Assembly: GCA_910575555.1 (NCBI GenBank)
Contig: CAJTFX010000007.1
Span: 62,001 to 126,000 of the forward strand
Direction: 5' to 3'
DNA: 64,000 nt
Source of the DNA: Lachnospiraceae bacterium
GTDB lineage: Bacteria > Bacillota > Clostridia > Lachnospirales > Lachnospiraceae
Part shown: positions 26,043 to 35,947 of the stretch, piece after piece
Position numbering within the stretch: the stretch's first letter is position 1
Layout: each line of letters starts with the position of its first letter
Notes under the pieces: generated by a model
The model's database searches: none
Seen by the model: only the letters and a program-made list of their open reading frames with translations
Told to the model about the DNA's origin: nothing
Program-made: the position numbers and the translations under genes

Positions 26043-27359
26043 CTAAATACGTCCCTGCACATCTTTTCTGTCAGCTTTTATCATCACATCCAACAGGAAA
26101 TATCCCTCCTGGGTATAGCAAGCCATCTCTCCGCCCAGTCTTTTGGCCGCTTCCTGAATGGTGTAAAGACCAAATCCGTGCTCCGCTCCTCCCTTGGTAC
26201 TGGGCGGCAGTTTTCCCTTTTCCACACAAAGTTCCGCGCTGCAGCGGTTTTTCAGCCGGATCATCAGAAATTCCCTGCTGTAACGAAGCTGCACAGACAC
26301 TTCCCTCTGCTCCTGCGGAAGCTGCTCCACTGCATTCCAGGCATTTTCCAGACCGTTGGAAATAATCTGGCACAGCTCCATAAAGGGAAGGTTTTCCTCT
26401 CCTATTTGAAGATTCAGCTTTTGTTTTACGCCTGCACGATCAAATTTCTGGGAATAGTGGCTGAATATGGCATTCAGATATGGATTTACGCAGAACTGCT
26501 GCTGACGGGTTTCCCGTTCATAATCATTGACCATATTCTGCATATATTCCTGGGCTTCTTCTATTTTTCCGGAGGAAATCAAGCCGGACAGTGCGATGGA
26601 GTGGGCTTTCATGTCATGTTTTAGCTTCCGGATGTTCTGCTGATTCTCAAGCCTTGCCTCCAATTGTATGTTCTGTTCTTTCCAGATTAACTCTTCCTGC
26701 TGCTTGCGGTATAAAAGCAGCTGCCGGTAAAGAGATGCAAAAATTGTGGCATAGGTCAGAGGCATTAAAATCAAAATCATTACCGCCACCGGAACCGCCT
26801 CCGGCCGGCTGGTAACTATTGTCGGCTGATTCAGCGCCAGGTTCAGCAAAACATAATAGAACGCGGACATCAAAGCAAACAACCCCCATCCTTTGGAAAC
26901 CGCATCCTGCAATTCGATATACGGTTTTCTCAGGCGACGAAATGCCAACCATTCGATGGCAGGAAAAAACAAAAGACGACTTATGAGCATGATGACGCAT
27001 TTCCCGCCGCCCAGATAGAAATCAAGCATATTTGTCACGCCAAGCAGCCAGTATGCCGCTGTATCTGCCAGACAGAAGGTAAACAGGAACCGCCATTTCT
27101 TATCTTTAGAAATCCAGTAGAAAAAAATCAGGCTCGGAATCGTGCATGTAAAGATCAGAATTCTTCCCATCTGATCCGCCCCCAGTATTGCCATCCCTAA
27201 TATATTAAGGATAATCAAAGGCAGCATTCCTGCAATAGTCAGGATCACCGTTTTCCTCTGGGAAAATCTGGGGCGGTACAGCATAATAAAGAGAATCAGG
27301 ATATGAAACAGGGACCAAAACATTGAAATCTGCCGTAATAATTCTGAATTTATCATCAT
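26043..27359 (-). CDS. GHKL-type (AgrC-like) sensor histidine kinase
   Basis: 438 residues. About six membrane segments in the first 200 residues, then a cytoplasmic kinase: KHDMKAHSIALSGLISSGK (phosphoacceptor His region), NPYLNAIF, ISNGLENAWNAVE (N box), and GFGLYTIQEAAKRLGG (G box). This is the AgrC/peptide-receptor arrangement, but no agrB or precursor-peptide gene is adjacent. Its ATG overlaps the response regulator's stop by 4 bp, so the regulator is translated first. Confidence 0.88.
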   Translation of the reverse strand: MMINSELLRQISMFWSLFHILILFIMLYRPRFSQRKTVILTIAGMLPLIILNILGMAILGADQMGRILIFTCTIPSLIFFYWISKDKKWRFLFTFCLADTAAYWLLGVTNMLDFYLGGGKCVIMLISRLLFFPAIEWLAFRRLRKPYIELQDAVSKGWGLFALMSAFYYVLLNLALNQPTIVTSRPEAVPVAVMILILMPLTYATIFASLYRQLLLYRKQQEELIWKEQNIQLEARLENQQNIRKLKHDMKAHSIALSGLISSGKIEEAQEYMQNMVNDYERETRQQQFCVNPYLNAIFSHYSQKFDRAGVKQKLNLQIGEENLPFMELCQIISNGLENAWNAVEQLPQEQREVSVQLRYSREFLMIRLKNRCSAELCVEKGKLPPSTKGGAEHGFGLYTIQEAAKRLGGEMACYTQEGYFLLDVMIKADRKDVQGRI

Positions 27360-28054
27360 TCCATCTCCTCAAACAGTATTTCCTGATAGCGCCTTTTTAC
27401 TTCTGCCAGATAACGCCGGGACACCGGAACACTTTGCCCTTTTACCATAAGTTCACTGCCGTTCATGCTGCTGACATGGTACATATTTGCAATAAAGCTC
27501 TGATGGCATCTCAAAAACACATCTCCGCAGATCTGCTTTGCAATTTCATTTAATTTCCCTGAGCATTCCTGCACGCTTCCATCCCGGCAATGAATGTAAA
27601 CGGTATGCTCTCTGCTGCTGACGTAGAGAATTTTACCATAAGGGATCATTCCGTTCTGTCCCCTCCAACGAAATCTTAAAGATTTTTCTTTTTCCTTTTG
27701 AAGCCAAATGGAAATCCTTTGAATCAAATTCTCCAAATCTTCCTTTTTCACCGGCTTCAGCAAATACTGCACGGCATACAGATCATACGCTTCCCGGTAA
27801 AATGCGTCACTGGAAGAAATAAAGCACAGCGCAGCGTTCTCCTCCTCGTTCCGCAGCCGCTCTGCCAGCTCTAAACCGCTTATGGTATCCAGGTATATAT
27901 CAATCAGATACAAATCGTATTGTTCCTTCTGGTTTTTCACGGAATTTAAAAGCTGACTTGCATCAGAATAAAGCACTACATCATGATTTTCACTCAGCAG
28001 TGCTTTCAGCCGCATGGCATCCTCGCGGCAGTCATCACATATTGCAATTTTCAT
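27356..28054 (-). CDS. LytTR-family response regulator
   Basis: 232 residues. Receiver domain MKIAICDDCREDAM with phosphoacceptor Asp in LYLIDIYLD and conserved Lys in LLKPVKKEDL; then a LytTR DNA-binding domain (LYVSSREHTVYIHCRDG, FLRCHQSFIANMYHV). Start ATG 28054 is chosen over GTG 28069 because GAGGAT precedes it. It forms a two-component system with the downstream GHKL kinase. A motif present twice upstream could be its binding site. Confidence 0.9.
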   Translation of the reverse strand: MKIAICDDCREDAMRLKALLSENHDVVLYSDASQLLNSVKNQKEQYDLYLIDIYLDTISGLELAERLRNEEENAALCFISSSDAFYREAYDLYAVQYLLKPVKKEDLENLIQRISIWLQKEKEKSLRFRWRGQNGMIPYGKILYVSSREHTVYIHCRDGSVQECSGKLNEIAKQICGDVFLRCHQSFIANMYHVSSMNGSELMVKGQSVPVSRRYLAEVKRRYQEILFEEME

Positions 28055-28090
28055 ATTACGAATCCTCACTTATTTAAATTATTATCTACA

Positions 28091-28178
28091 ATATTGTATC
28101 ATAACCGTAATATGGATTTCATGACAAATTGTGTACATTTTAATGCGAATCAGTCCTTTGGATATTGTATCACAACCG
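28091..28178 (-). promoter_or_regulatory. promoter region of LytTR pair with duplicated motif
   Basis: Leftward TTGTCA (28127-28122), 18 bp, TATGAT (28103-28098). The sequence CGGTTrTGATACAATAT occurs twice, at 28107-28091 and 28178-28162, 71 bp apart in the same orientation. Each includes an extended -10-like TGaTACAAT. It may be a duplicated promoter or regulator site. Confidence 0.5.
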
Positions 28179-28204
28179 CTGTATAATTGCTACCTTCTTT
28201 TCCT

Positions 28205-28951
28205 CTATTCAAAAAGAATTTCATCTACTGTTACAAACTCATAGCCCTGTTTTTTCAGTGTATCAATAATTTCCATTGCCGCAGTGACGGAAGTTTCATA
28301 TCCGTCATGCATCAGAATAATATCGTTTTCCTGTACATTTTTCATAACTTTCTCCACAATTCTGGCATGATTCTGGCTGGACCAGTCCAGAGTGTCCACG
28401 TCCCAGAGCACTTCCACCATATTCACTTCACTGTCCAGTTGTTCGTGCCAGTCTCCAAAAGGCGGCCGCAGATAAGAGGGATAAACGCCTGTAATTCCAT
28501 AAATCAGTTCATTGGTGCGGCTGACCTGGCTGCATGCCTGCTCCATGGGCAGTTTACTCAATTGCTCATGTTTATAGGAATGATTTCCAATCAGGTGCCC
28601 GTCTTTCTGAATCTGCTTCACCACTTCAGGATATTTCTCCACTTCCTGCCCCAACAGGAAAAAAGTCGCTTTCACTTCCCGTTCCTTCAGCGCTTCCAGC
28701 ATCTCCGGCGTATATTGGGGATTTGGCCCGTCATCAAAAGTAAGCGCCACTTTTTTTCTTTCTGAGGCTCCGGCGTCCTCCTGGGCCGGCCCGGAAGCCT
28801 GCCGGGTTTTTTCCAGTTTTTCGGCTGCCGCCGCAAGGCTCTGTTTCATCTCTGCCCCTTTTCCTGTTCCGGTAAAAATCAGCCCCAATACCAGGCAAAG
28901 GCAGCACAGATCAAACAGCAGGCATTTTTTCCAGAAATTTTTTCCTTTCAT
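28205..28951 (-). CDS. polysaccharide deacetylase (NodB domain), membrane-anchored or secreted
   Basis: 248 residues. An N-terminal hydrophobic segment (CLLFDLCCLCLVLGLIF) acts as signal or anchor. NodB motifs: TFDDGP (catalytic Asp and first metal Asp), GNHSYKH (metal His pair), RPPFGDW, and LMHDG near the end. Such enzymes remove acetyl groups from peptidoglycan or other GlcNAc polymers outside the cell and can confer lysozyme resistance. It is a single gene; its last 30 bp are followed by the LytTR promoter region but in the same direction. Confidence 0.9.
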   Translation of the reverse strand: MKGKNFWKKCLLFDLCCLCLVLGLIFTGTGKGAEMKQSLAAAAEKLEKTRQASGPAQEDAGASERKKVALTFDDGPNPQYTPEMLEALKEREVKATFFLLGQEVEKYPEVVKQIQKDGHLIGNHSYKHEQLSKLPMEQACSQVSRTNELIYGITGVYPSYLRPPFGDWHEQLDSEVNMVEVLWDVDTLDWSSQNHARIVEKVMKNVQENDIILMHDGYETSVTAAMEIIDTLKKQGYEFVTVDEILFE

Positions 28952-28992
28952 CTGCTGAACGCTCCATAGATATTTCCATAAAATATATGAAA

Positions 28993-30417
28993 CTAGGGAT
29001 GTATTTTATTCAAAAGATCCATGACTGTCTCCCCGTCGCTTCCGCCAAGCAGATACCAGCTGCCTTCTGTGGACTCAATCATAAGAAACGGAGGCTCTTT
29101 TGGATTAATGCAGACCTTAATATCCAAACGGTATGTGTCACTGTAAAAATCGCCCTTTTTCACCGTTGCCATTCCAGTGCCGCTTTTTCGCCTGATCTCC
29201 GGCTCTTCCTTAAGAAGCGTCACCTCTTTTATCTCTGACTGTTCTATCTGATATACTTTTTTCCAGTGATTTGCCGTCAGCGTCCCGTTTTCATAGACAA
29301 GGGACACCGGGGTAAATTCTTCCAGAATACACAAACCGCAGGCGCCTGCCGTAAAAACCACCAGTAACACCAGAATAAAAATCGTAGCATATCTTATGCC
29401 GGGCTTTGCCATATTAGCAGTAAGACCCAAACCAATCCGGGGTTCTACAAATGAACGGCTGTCATTTTTATTATAGTAAATCATACCCCCAATCCAGTAT
29501 TTATCATTATCTCCTTCTGCCAAAACCTCCTGCGACAGATATTTTCTGCTGCTTCTCTCTATTTTTCTCCAACAGCAGAACACCAATACCGCAGACACCG
29601 CCCCATATAGCGTGCCCGCCGCTGCCATCGACCATGGAAGCCACTTGGCGGGCGCATGGAACGAACAAAGGAATGCCCAGTTCAGCGCGCCTGTCATCCA
29701 GGCCATGGAAGCGCAGAGCCTTCCCAGGTGGTACTGCCGCAGCTTTGCCGCCTGCAGGTTGACCTGGCTGCTGTAAGTGAACACTCTGGTGCGCTGTCTT
29801 TCAAACAGCCTGATATACAGCAAAAACAGCCAGGCTGTCAATGCAATGGACAGCAAAATACATTCTCTGACCTGCAAATTCAGCATCCATGGGCGGTACC
29901 GGAAGGGAGACAGAAAAACTTCGGCAGCAGGCGCAAGAGACGCAAAAATACATCCTCCATAAATGGCCTTTCTGGAATACTTGATTTTTTCAGCGGCTGC
30001 CGCTGTCACGTCAACGAGAATTTCCTCCCGTTCCCTGCTGTTGTCATTTTCCTGCCGGGACGCCAGAAATTCCCGCTTTCGGTCTTTCATTCTGCTGTTG
30101 GCCCGCTGAAAGGGAATGAACAAAAAAACGATGACAAAAAACATCCAAAAAGTTGCTCCCGTTATTATCAGCGATTCATAGGCAGGCAGCAGGGCGAGAA
30201 AGAATAGCAAAATAGATATCAGGATACAGCATTTCAGTTCTTTCTTGTATCTCTTTTTAATTTCCTGCATCTCTGCTTCTTTCACTCCCTGCCACAGAGT
30301 TACCCCAAACAAAACGCCGTTTTTCACATCTGCCAGAAACCAGCATATGCCCAACAGAATCAGCAGCGCCGGCAGCATGCACATTGCCAAAACAATTCTT
30401 ATCCCTGTCAGTTCCAT
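28993..30417 (-). CDS. multi-pass membrane protein of unknown function, GntR-linked
   Basis: 474 residues with about nine hydrophobic segments, and a soluble C-terminal part after residue 370 (YENGTLTANHWKKVYQIE...) that looks like a bacterial PH-like domain. Located 15 bp after a YtrA-type GntR regulator, in one operon. In related operons such membrane proteins accompany cell-envelope stress or antimicrobial responses, but I cannot assign a function. The ATG follows GGAGGTATCTT. Confidence 0.7.
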   Translation of the reverse strand: MELTGIRIVLAMCMLPALLILLGICWFLADVKNGVLFGVTLWQGVKEAEMQEIKKRYKKELKCCILISILLFFLALLPAYESLIITGATFWMFFVIVFLFIPFQRANSRMKDRKREFLASRQENDNSREREEILVDVTAAAAEKIKYSRKAIYGGCIFASLAPAAEVFLSPFRYRPWMLNLQVRECILLSIALTAWLFLLYIRLFERQRTRVFTYSSQVNLQAAKLRQYHLGRLCASMAWMTGALNWAFLCSFHAPAKWLPWSMAAAGTLYGAVSAVLVFCCWRKIERSSRKYLSQEVLAEGDNDKYWIGGMIYYNKNDSRSFVEPRIGLGLTANMAKPGIRYATIFILVLLVVFTAGACGLCILEEFTPVSLVYENGTLTANHWKKVYQIEQSEIKEVTLLKEEPEIRRKSGTGMATVKKGDFYSDTYRLDIKVCINPKEPPFLMIESTEGSWYLLGGSDGETVMDLLNKIHP

Positions 30418-30432
30418 AAGATACCTCCTAAA

Positions 30433-30798
30433 TTATCCGTCATATGCTTTCCTGCACAGTTTTGCAAATTCTTCCCCGGAAATTCCGGCAATTTTGGCTT
30501 CTGCAGCCAACAGCTCCAGTTCTTTCTCCACTTTCCGTTCCACTGCCTGTTTTCTGCCGCCGGAGCACTGTACTTTCGCTCCGTTGCGTCTGTCTGTGAT
30601 AATATAACCCTCCTGCTTCAAAAGCTGATATGCCTTATTCACAGTCATTGTATTTATCCCAACCTCATCGGCAAGGGCACGGATTGCAGGAAGCCTGTCT
30701 CCGTCCAGAAAAACCCCGTCTGCCACAGCCTGCACAATCTGATCTCTGATTTGCTGATAAATAGGCACGCTGCCGGCAAAATCCAGTTTCATAATCAT
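30433..30798 (-). CDS. GntR family regulator, YtrA subfamily
   Basis: 121 residues. Winged helix with PIYQQIRDQIVQAVADG and NTMTVNKAYQLLKQEGYI, then a short dimerisation tail, the YtrA form without a large effector domain. Start ATG 30798 is used because AAAGGTG sits 8 bp upstream. It likely represses its own operon through the long palindrome directly upstream. Confidence 0.88.
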   Translation of the reverse strand: MIMKLDFAGSVPIYQQIRDQIVQAVADGVFLDGDRLPAIRALADEVGINTMTVNKAYQLLKQEGYIITDRRNGAKVQCSGGRKQAVERKVEKELELLAAEAKIAGISGEEFAKLCRKAYDG

Positions 30799-30810
30799 GG
30801 GTATCACACC

Positions 30811-30853
30811 TTTGCATCATTTGTATTATATATAATAATACAAATGATGCAAA
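30811..30853 (-). promoter_or_regulatory. 43-bp perfect palindrome over the GntR promoter
   Basis: Two 19-bp arms (30811-30829 and 30835-30853) that are exact inverse complements, with 5 bp between. Leftward TTGCAT and TATAAT boxes lie inside it, spaced 16 bp. Expected operator for the YtrA-type regulator; unusually long. Confidence 0.8.
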
Positions 30854-30883
30854 AAATCAAGAAATGACGTTGCAGATTATTTT

Positions 30884-33469
30884 TTATTTTTTACATTTTG
30901 CTGTTAAATTTCCATTTTCCGCATCAATCAGGATAGTGTCTCCGGCTCCCACTTCATCCGCAAGAATCAGCTTCGCTGAAAGTGTTTCCACCGTTTTCTG
31001 GAGATACCGTTTTAAGGGTCTCGCCCCGTACACCGGATCATAACCGTGCTCTACTGCAAATTCCCGGGCTGCCTGCGTCAGCTCCACAGACACCTCCCGC
31101 TCTGCCAAACGCCGGTTCAAATCCGCCAACAGCAGATGGATAATATTTCCAATATCCTGTTTGGTTAAGGGCTTGAATAGAATCGTTTCATCCAGACGGT
31201 TCAAAAATTCCGGACGGAAATGATTCTGAAGCTCACTCATCACGGCTGCTTCGCATTCCGGCTGAATCTCACCGTTTTCCCCAATGCCTTCCAACAGATA
31301 AGATGAACCCAGATTGGAGGTCATAATCAGTATGGTATTTTTAAAATCCACCGTACGGCCCTGAGAATCGGTAATGCGTCCGTCATCCAGTACCTGAAGC
31401 AGTACATGAAACACATCAGGATGAGCCTTCTCCACTTCATCGAACAGTACCACAGAATAGGGCTTCCTGCGCACCGCTTCTGTAAGCTGTCCGCCTTCTT
31501 CGTAGCCCACATATCCGGGAGGCGCTCCAATCAGACGGGAAACGGAATATTTCTCCATATATTCACTCATGTCAAGCCTTACCATATTGTTTTCGTCATC
31601 AAAGAGACTGGCCGCCAAAGCCTTGGCCAGTTCTGTTTTTCCCACGCCTGTGGGTCCCAGAAACAGGAAGGAGCCAATGGGCTTGCCGGGATCTTTGATG
31701 CCTGCTTTGGAGCGGATGATGGCTTCTGTCACCTTGGTGACCCCTTCTTCCTGTCCGATGACCCGTTTATGCAGTTCCTCATCCAGATGCAGCGTTTTAT
31801 TCCGCTCGCTTTCCGTCAGTTTCACCACCGGAATACCCGTCCAGCGGGAAATGATTTTGGCGATTTCCTCTTCGCTTACATTTTCATGCACCAGGCTTAA
31901 ATCTTTCTTTTTCACCTGTTCTTCTTCCAGTTCCAACTGGCGTTTCAGCTCTGGTATTTTGCCGTATTGCAGCTCCGCCGCTTTTTCCAGATCGTAATTC
32001 TGCTGAGCCATGGCGATTTCTTTGTTGAGGGATTCCAACTCTTCCCGGAGCTTCTGTACCTTTTCCACAGAATTTTTCTCATTGTCCCACTGAGCTTTCC
32101 GGGACTGGAACTCGTTTTTCAGGTCTGCCAGTTCTTTTTGCAGCGCTTCCAGACGGTCTTTGCTGAGACGATCCTCTTCTTTTTTCAGAGCGGCTTCTTC
32201 AATCTCCATCTGCATCACCCGCCGCTGCAGTTCATCCAGTTCTGTTGGCATGGAATCCAGTTCTGTTTTAATCAGCGCGCAGGCTTCGTCCACCAAATCA
32301 ATGGCTTTATCCGGCAGGAACCGGTCGCTGATATAGCGGTTCGACAAAGTTGCCGCAGACACCAGTGCGGAATCTGTGATTTTCACTCCATGAAATACTT
32401 CATAGCGATCCTTTAAGCCTCTTAAGATAGAAATCGTATCTTCCACCGTAGGCTCCGCCACTAGCACGGGCTGAAATCTCCGCTCTAAAGCGGCGTCCTT
32501 CTCAATGTATTCCCGGTATTCATCTAAGGTAGTTGCGCCGATGCAGTGCAGTTCGCCCCGGGCAAGCATGGGCTTTAATAACTGGCCTGCATCCATGGCT
32601 CCGTCCGTCTTGCCGGCGCCTACAATCGTATGCAGCTCATCAATAAACAGGATAATCTGGCCGTCGCTGCTCTTAATTTCATCCAACACGGCTTTTAATC
32701 GTTCCTCAAATTCACCCCGATACTTGGCTCCTGCCACCAACGCGCCCATATCCAGCGCAAAGAGCCGCTTGTCTTTCAGCCCTTCCGGCACGTCTCCCCG
32801 GACAATCCGCTGGGCCAGGCCTTCCACCACCGCTGTTTTCCCTACTCCCGGTTCTCCGATCAGCACCGGATTATTCTTGGTTTTCCGGGACAGAATCCGA
32901 ACCACATTCCGGATTTCGCTGTCTCTGCCGATGACCGGATCAAGTTTCTGCTCCCTGGCCCGTTCCACCATATCATAACCGTATTTTGCCAGTGTGTCAT
33001 AGGTGGCTTCCGGATTGTCGGACACTACCTTCTGGTTGCCCCGGACGGTGGCCAATGCCTGCAGGAACCGTTCTCTTGTAATTCCATACTCCTTGAAAAT
33101 TTCTTTCAACGCCTGATTGGGATACTTTAACAGCGTAAGGAACAGGTGCTCCACAGACACATATTCATCTCCCATTTTCCTGGCTTCATCTTCAGCGCTG
33201 ACCAATACCTTGTTCAGATTCTGGCCCATGTAAATCTGCCCGCCGGACACTTTCACCCGTTTGGCAAGATGATTTCTGGCATTGTCTGTAAAATGCTCCA
33301 GGTTGATTTCCATTTTCTCAATTAACTTCGGAATCAGGCCGTCCTCCTGAGACAGCAAAGACAGCAGTAAATGTTCCTGTTCAATTTCCTGATTTCCGTA
33401 TTCATATGCCAGTTTTTCACAGCCGTTGATGGCTTCAATTGATTTCTGTGTAAATTTCTGAATATTCAT
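30884..33469 (-). CDS. clpB: ATP-dependent disaggregase ClpB
   Basis: 861 residues, full length. N-terminal Clp repeats, first AAA+ module with GEPGVGKT and [13 protein letters not shown], a long middle coiled coil (residues about 400-525), second AAA+ module with [17 protein letters not shown] and the GAR sensor (YGARPLKR). Works with DnaK to rescue aggregated protein. No secretion or ClpA-type features. Start ATG 33469 with AGGAGG-like GGGGTCC upstream. Its control region contains a CIRCE-like operator, which is also the insertion site of the neighbouring mobile element. Confidence 0.96.
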   Translation of the reverse strand: MNIQKFTQKSIEAINGCEKLAYEYGNQEIEQEHLLLSLLSQEDGLIPKLIEKMEINLEHFTDNARNHLAKRVKVSGGQIYMGQNLNKVLVSAEDEARKMGDEYVSVEHLFLTLLKYPNQALKEIFKEYGITRERFLQALATVRGNQKVVSDNPEATYDTLAKYGYDMVERAREQKLDPVIGRDSEIRNVVRILSRKTKNNPVLIGEPGVGKTAVVEGLAQRIVRGDVPEGLKDKRLFALDMGALVAGAKYRGEFEERLKAVLDEIKSSDGQIILFIDELHTIVGAGKTDGAMDAGQLLKPMLARGELHCIGATTLDEYREYIEKDAALERRFQPVLVAEPTVEDTISILRGLKDRYEVFHGVKITDSALVSAATLSNRYISDRFLPDKAIDLVDEACALIKTELDSMPTELDELQRRVMQMEIEEAALKKEEDRLSKDRLEALQKELADLKNEFQSRKAQWDNEKNSVEKVQKLREELESLNKEIAMAQQNYDLEKAAELQYGKIPELKRQLELEEEQVKKKDLSLVHENVSEEEIAKIISRWTGIPVVKLTESERNKTLHLDEELHKRVIGQEEGVTKVTEAIIRSKAGIKDPGKPIGSFLFLGPTGVGKTELAKALAASLFDDENNMVRLDMSEYMEKYSVSRLIGAPPGYVGYEEGGQLTEAVRRKPYSVVLFDEVEKAHPDVFHVLLQVLDDGRITDSQGRTVDFKNTILIMTSNLGSSYLLEGIGENGEIQPECEAAVMSELQNHFRPEFLNRLDETILFKPLTKQDIGNIIHLLLADLNRRLAEREVSVELTQAAREFAVEHGYDPVYGARPLKRYLQKTVETLSAKLILADEVGAGDTILIDAENGNLTAKCKK

Positions 33470-33560
33470 AAGGGGTCCTCCTTCCCTTCTGTACTATTAT
33501 GGATCAATGGCCGCTGTGCCATTCGGACTTTGGCTATTTCCTTGTTCTATGTCTGGTATA

Positions 33561-33603
33561 ACAATATCACTGTTTGTTAGCCATGTCAATAGGTGAGTGC
33601 TAA
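33561..33603 (-). promoter_or_regulatory. clpB promoter and CIRCE-like HrcA operator
   Basis: Leftward TTGACA (33589-33584), 17 bp, TATTGT (33566-33561). On the plus strand TTAGCCATG (33577-33585), N9, GAGTGCTAA (33595-33603) matches the CIRCE layout TTAGCACTC-N9-GAGTGCTAA with one perfect and one 6/9 arm. The perfect arm belongs to the attachment core shared by both ends of the element. Confidence 0.7.
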
Positions 33604-33607
33604 TATT
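33587..33607. repeat. attachment site, clpB side
   Basis: First of two exact 21-bp direct repeats beginning CAATAGGTGAGTGCTAAT. The match stops on both sides: flanks are ATGT|...|GGATG here and TTA|...|ATAAA at the other end. It includes the GAGTGCTAA arm of the CIRCE-like operator and lies next to the clpB -35 box, so the clpB promoter stays intact. Confidence 0.85.
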
Positions 33608-33677
33608 GGATGAAAATTTTATGAAGTGGTGATTTTACATGGGTTATAGCAGTTACATATTTCTATTTTACTCATTT

Positions 33678-33712
33678 TGACATACGATTGACATATTTTT
33701 TCTTCTGACATA
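33678..33712. repeat. TGACATA repeats near left end (candidate integrase arm sites)
   Basis: TGACATA occurs at 33678-33684, 33689-33695 and 33706-33712, between the attachment core and int. The same word occurs once near the right end at 42649-42655, and twice at 38122-38140. Short direct repeats beside the core are typical arm-type sites; binding is inferred. Confidence 0.45.
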
Positions 33713-33744
33713 CAAAAACCCACCGCCAATATTGCTGACGGTGG
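33713..33744 (-). terminator. integrase terminator
   Basis: Leftward CCACCG...CGGTGG (33744-33739 with 33725-33720) followed by GTTTTTGT, just after the integrase stop. Confidence 0.75.
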
Positions 33745-33752
33745 ATTCTTAC

Positions 33753-34938
33753 TTAAAAATTGATTACATTGTCAATTCTCTGCACTTCCTTTTCGGTTCT
33801 CTCAAAGCTGCTGTGATTATACACATTCATTGTGATACTTGCATCAGAATGCCCCATGACGTTCTGCAACGCCTTTATATCCATTCCTGCGGATGCAAGC
33901 AAGGTAACACCCAGTATGCCTTAAAATATGCGCTGACAGGTGCGGTATTGATTCTTCTGGATGCGCTTTATTATATGCTTTCTCCATGTTCAGCAGAAAA
34001 CTATTAACTGCATTTATGGCGAATGGCTGTCCGTTGCCGCTGACAAATACAAAATTGCTGTATCCGTCCACTTCTGCATCACTCCGTCTACCTAATTTCA
34101 GATTCTGCTTTCTTAGTTCCACAAATGCCCTGTGAACCGCTTCCGTCATGGGTATGGTTCTTTTCCCGGCATCCGTCTTAGGTTCGCTGACATGGAACTT
34201 GCATCCGTCACCAAAATTCTTATAGATCAGTTGGTGATTTACGCTGATTGTACGGTTTTTCATGTCTATATCGTTCCATGTAAGGCCTGTAAGTTCCCCA
34301 CACCGCAAACAAGTGCCGATTGCGATTGTAAGGAATGGAACATGAACGGAATATGTACCGCTGTTTATGCAAAAATCCATCAGCCTTTTTATTTCATCCT
34401 CTGACAACGGTATCTTCTCCTTGGCATCCTGCTTGATGTTTTCCATTGCGCCCTTTGCCGGATTCTTCCTTATAAAATCAGAATCAACCGCCAATTCAAA
34501 GGATGAAAAAATCAGATTGTGAATCAGTTTGATTGTGTTCCGCTTTAATCCTGCCTTGACACAATCGGTATAAAACGCCTTGACGTGTACTTGCTTTATA
34601 TCCGAAATCTTTTTCTTTCCAATAGCAGATGCTTCCACAGTGTTGTGCCACATTCTGTTATAATTCTCTCTTGTGGTTGCCCTTAAATCATTCTTCAATT
34701 CCATGTGCATCTTAAAAAGCTGATTCAGCGTGATTTTGCCGCTTGCATTGCCAATTCCGTCCAGTAAATCCCGTTCTATCTTTTTTTCCATTTCACGCAA
34801 TGACAATAAATCTTTTGCATACACATAGCATCTTTTCCCGGAAGCATCCAGATATAAATAATGGTATCTTCCATCTGTGCGCTCATGCTCGCCTTTCCGT
34901 AATACTCTGCCTTTACTGTCTTTTCTTTTTCCTGCCAT
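33753..34938 (-). pseudogene. int: tyrosine recombinase/integrase with +1 frameshift
   Basis: Phage/Tn916-type integrase of about 394 residues when the frame is repaired. N-terminal AP2-like arm-binding domain (GRYHYLYLDASGKRCYVYA), SAM-like core-binding domain, and catalytic Arg in CLRCGEL and HxxR in AHILRH in the first frame. After HTGC an extra T (about 33905-33909) shifts the frame; the remainder, LLASAGMDIKALQNVMGH with the active-site His and NVYNH with the nucleophile Tyr, continues in the other frame to TAA at 33753. Without correction the protein ends near 33844 and lacks the Tyr. Start ATG 34938 has AGAGGGG upstream. Confidence 0.85.
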
Positions 34939-34948
34939 ACTAACCCCT

Positions 34949-35116
34949 CTAAAACACTATGCCAGATAACAATGAGTAATCCTTTAAATGCTCTAAAATG
35001 ATATTCTGAACATATTCAAGAATAACCGCAGTATCATAAGATAAATTGTTTTCGTCCAGTACATCATTATTTAATAAATCTTCGGCTATTGCCTTTGCTA
35101 TGTCGGTTCGATTCAT
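34949..35116 (-). CDS. small hypothetical protein
   Basis: 55 residues (MNRTDIAKAIAEDLL...), acidic and helical, no recognised domain. ATG 35116 follows GAGGGGTG. It overlaps the end of the preceding gene by about 50 bp and is 10 bp from the integrase start, so it belongs to the integrase operon. It could be an excision or control factor; that is a guess from position only. Confidence 0.6.
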   Translation of the reverse strand: MNRTDIAKAIAEDLLNNDVLDENNLSYDTAVILEYVQNIILEHLKDYSLLSGIVF

Positions 35117-35699
35117 CACAAACACCCCTCTTTTCCATGTCCTCAATACGCCTTTCTGCCTGTTCCTCCCGGTATGCGCTTTTTGTTGCCCCATAAATGA
35201 ATTGCAAAGAGGAAATGTCGGTCACATTTTCAAGCATGGAAACAATTTCTTTCTTGTTTTTCTTGAACGATTTTACAACATTCAATATAAATCGCATTAT
35301 GGAAATATTGCGTATGCTACCTACTTCCTTATTAAGTTCAGCAATAATTTCTTTTCTTTCGTCAGATACTTGCATACCGCTTTCCGGCTCTTTGGCAATA
35401 TCATCTACAATTATGCGTATATAGTTCAAGATTGCCACATTATCAATGCCATATAGCAATCTTACGATATTAGCACGATATTCTCCGGCTTGCTTTTCTT
35501 CCTCGGTCTGCTCCGTCTTTGTCTGTTCCATACGCAACATATGTTCTTCCCACATCTGCCGCAATTCCGCTGTTATGCTGTCAGGGAGTTTTGCGTGTCC
35601 ATAGACTTTCAAGCTGATAAAGGTATAGCAGTAGTCAATAATGTTTTCTTCTTCCAATACCGACACAAGGGCAATAAGTTTCTGTTTATTTTCCGTCAC
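35067..35699 (-). CDS. hypothetical protein in integrase operon
   Basis: 210 residues from GTG 35699 (AGGG 7 bp upstream); TTG 35747 would add 16 residues. Rich in Glu/Lys, predicted mostly helical, with two similar-looking stretches (LYGIDNVAILNYIRIIVDDI and ENVTDISSLQFIYGATKSAY). No known domain recognised. Confidence 0.6.
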   Translation of the reverse strand: MTENKQKLIALVSVLEEENIIDYCYTFISLKVYGHAKLPDSITAELRQMWEEHMLRMEQTKTEQTEEEKQAGEYRANIVRLLYGIDNVAILNYIRIIVDDIAKEPESGMQVSDERKEIIAELNKEVGSIRNISIMRFILNVVKSFKKNKKEIVSMLENVTDISSLQFIYGATKSAYREEQAERRIEDMEKRGVCDESNRHSKGNSRRFIK

Positions 35700-35838
35700 T
35701 GTGCCGCCCTGCCTTTCCTGCAACACTTTTAATAATTGCCGCCGCAAACGTTACCAAAAAAGCAATACGCCAAAACTGTTCACGACGCTTTAAGTCTCTC
35801 AAAATCTCCATTGCTAAACCCATATTCTGTTTTTTCAT
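35686..35838 (-). CDS. 50-residue small membrane protein
   Basis: Reads MKKQNMGLAMEILRDLKRRE then a hydrophobic segment FWRIAFLVTFAAAIIKSV and a basic tail. ATG 35838 has AAAGGAATGG upstream. It overlaps the start of the next gene by 14 bp, and is the first gene after the leftward promoter at 35995-36023. Function unknown; a single-pass inner-membrane protein. Confidence 0.6.
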   Translation of the reverse strand: MKKQNMGLAMEILRDLKRREQFWRIAFLVTFAAAIIKSVAGKAGRHSDGK

Positions 35839-35947
35839 AATTTTTACCATTCCTTTCTTTGGCTCGCTTTATATGGCGAATGGCATTGTTTACGGTTCAT
35901 GCGGCTGTCAGATAGCCAGATAAAGGAATGTCCGTATCACTAAGAAA

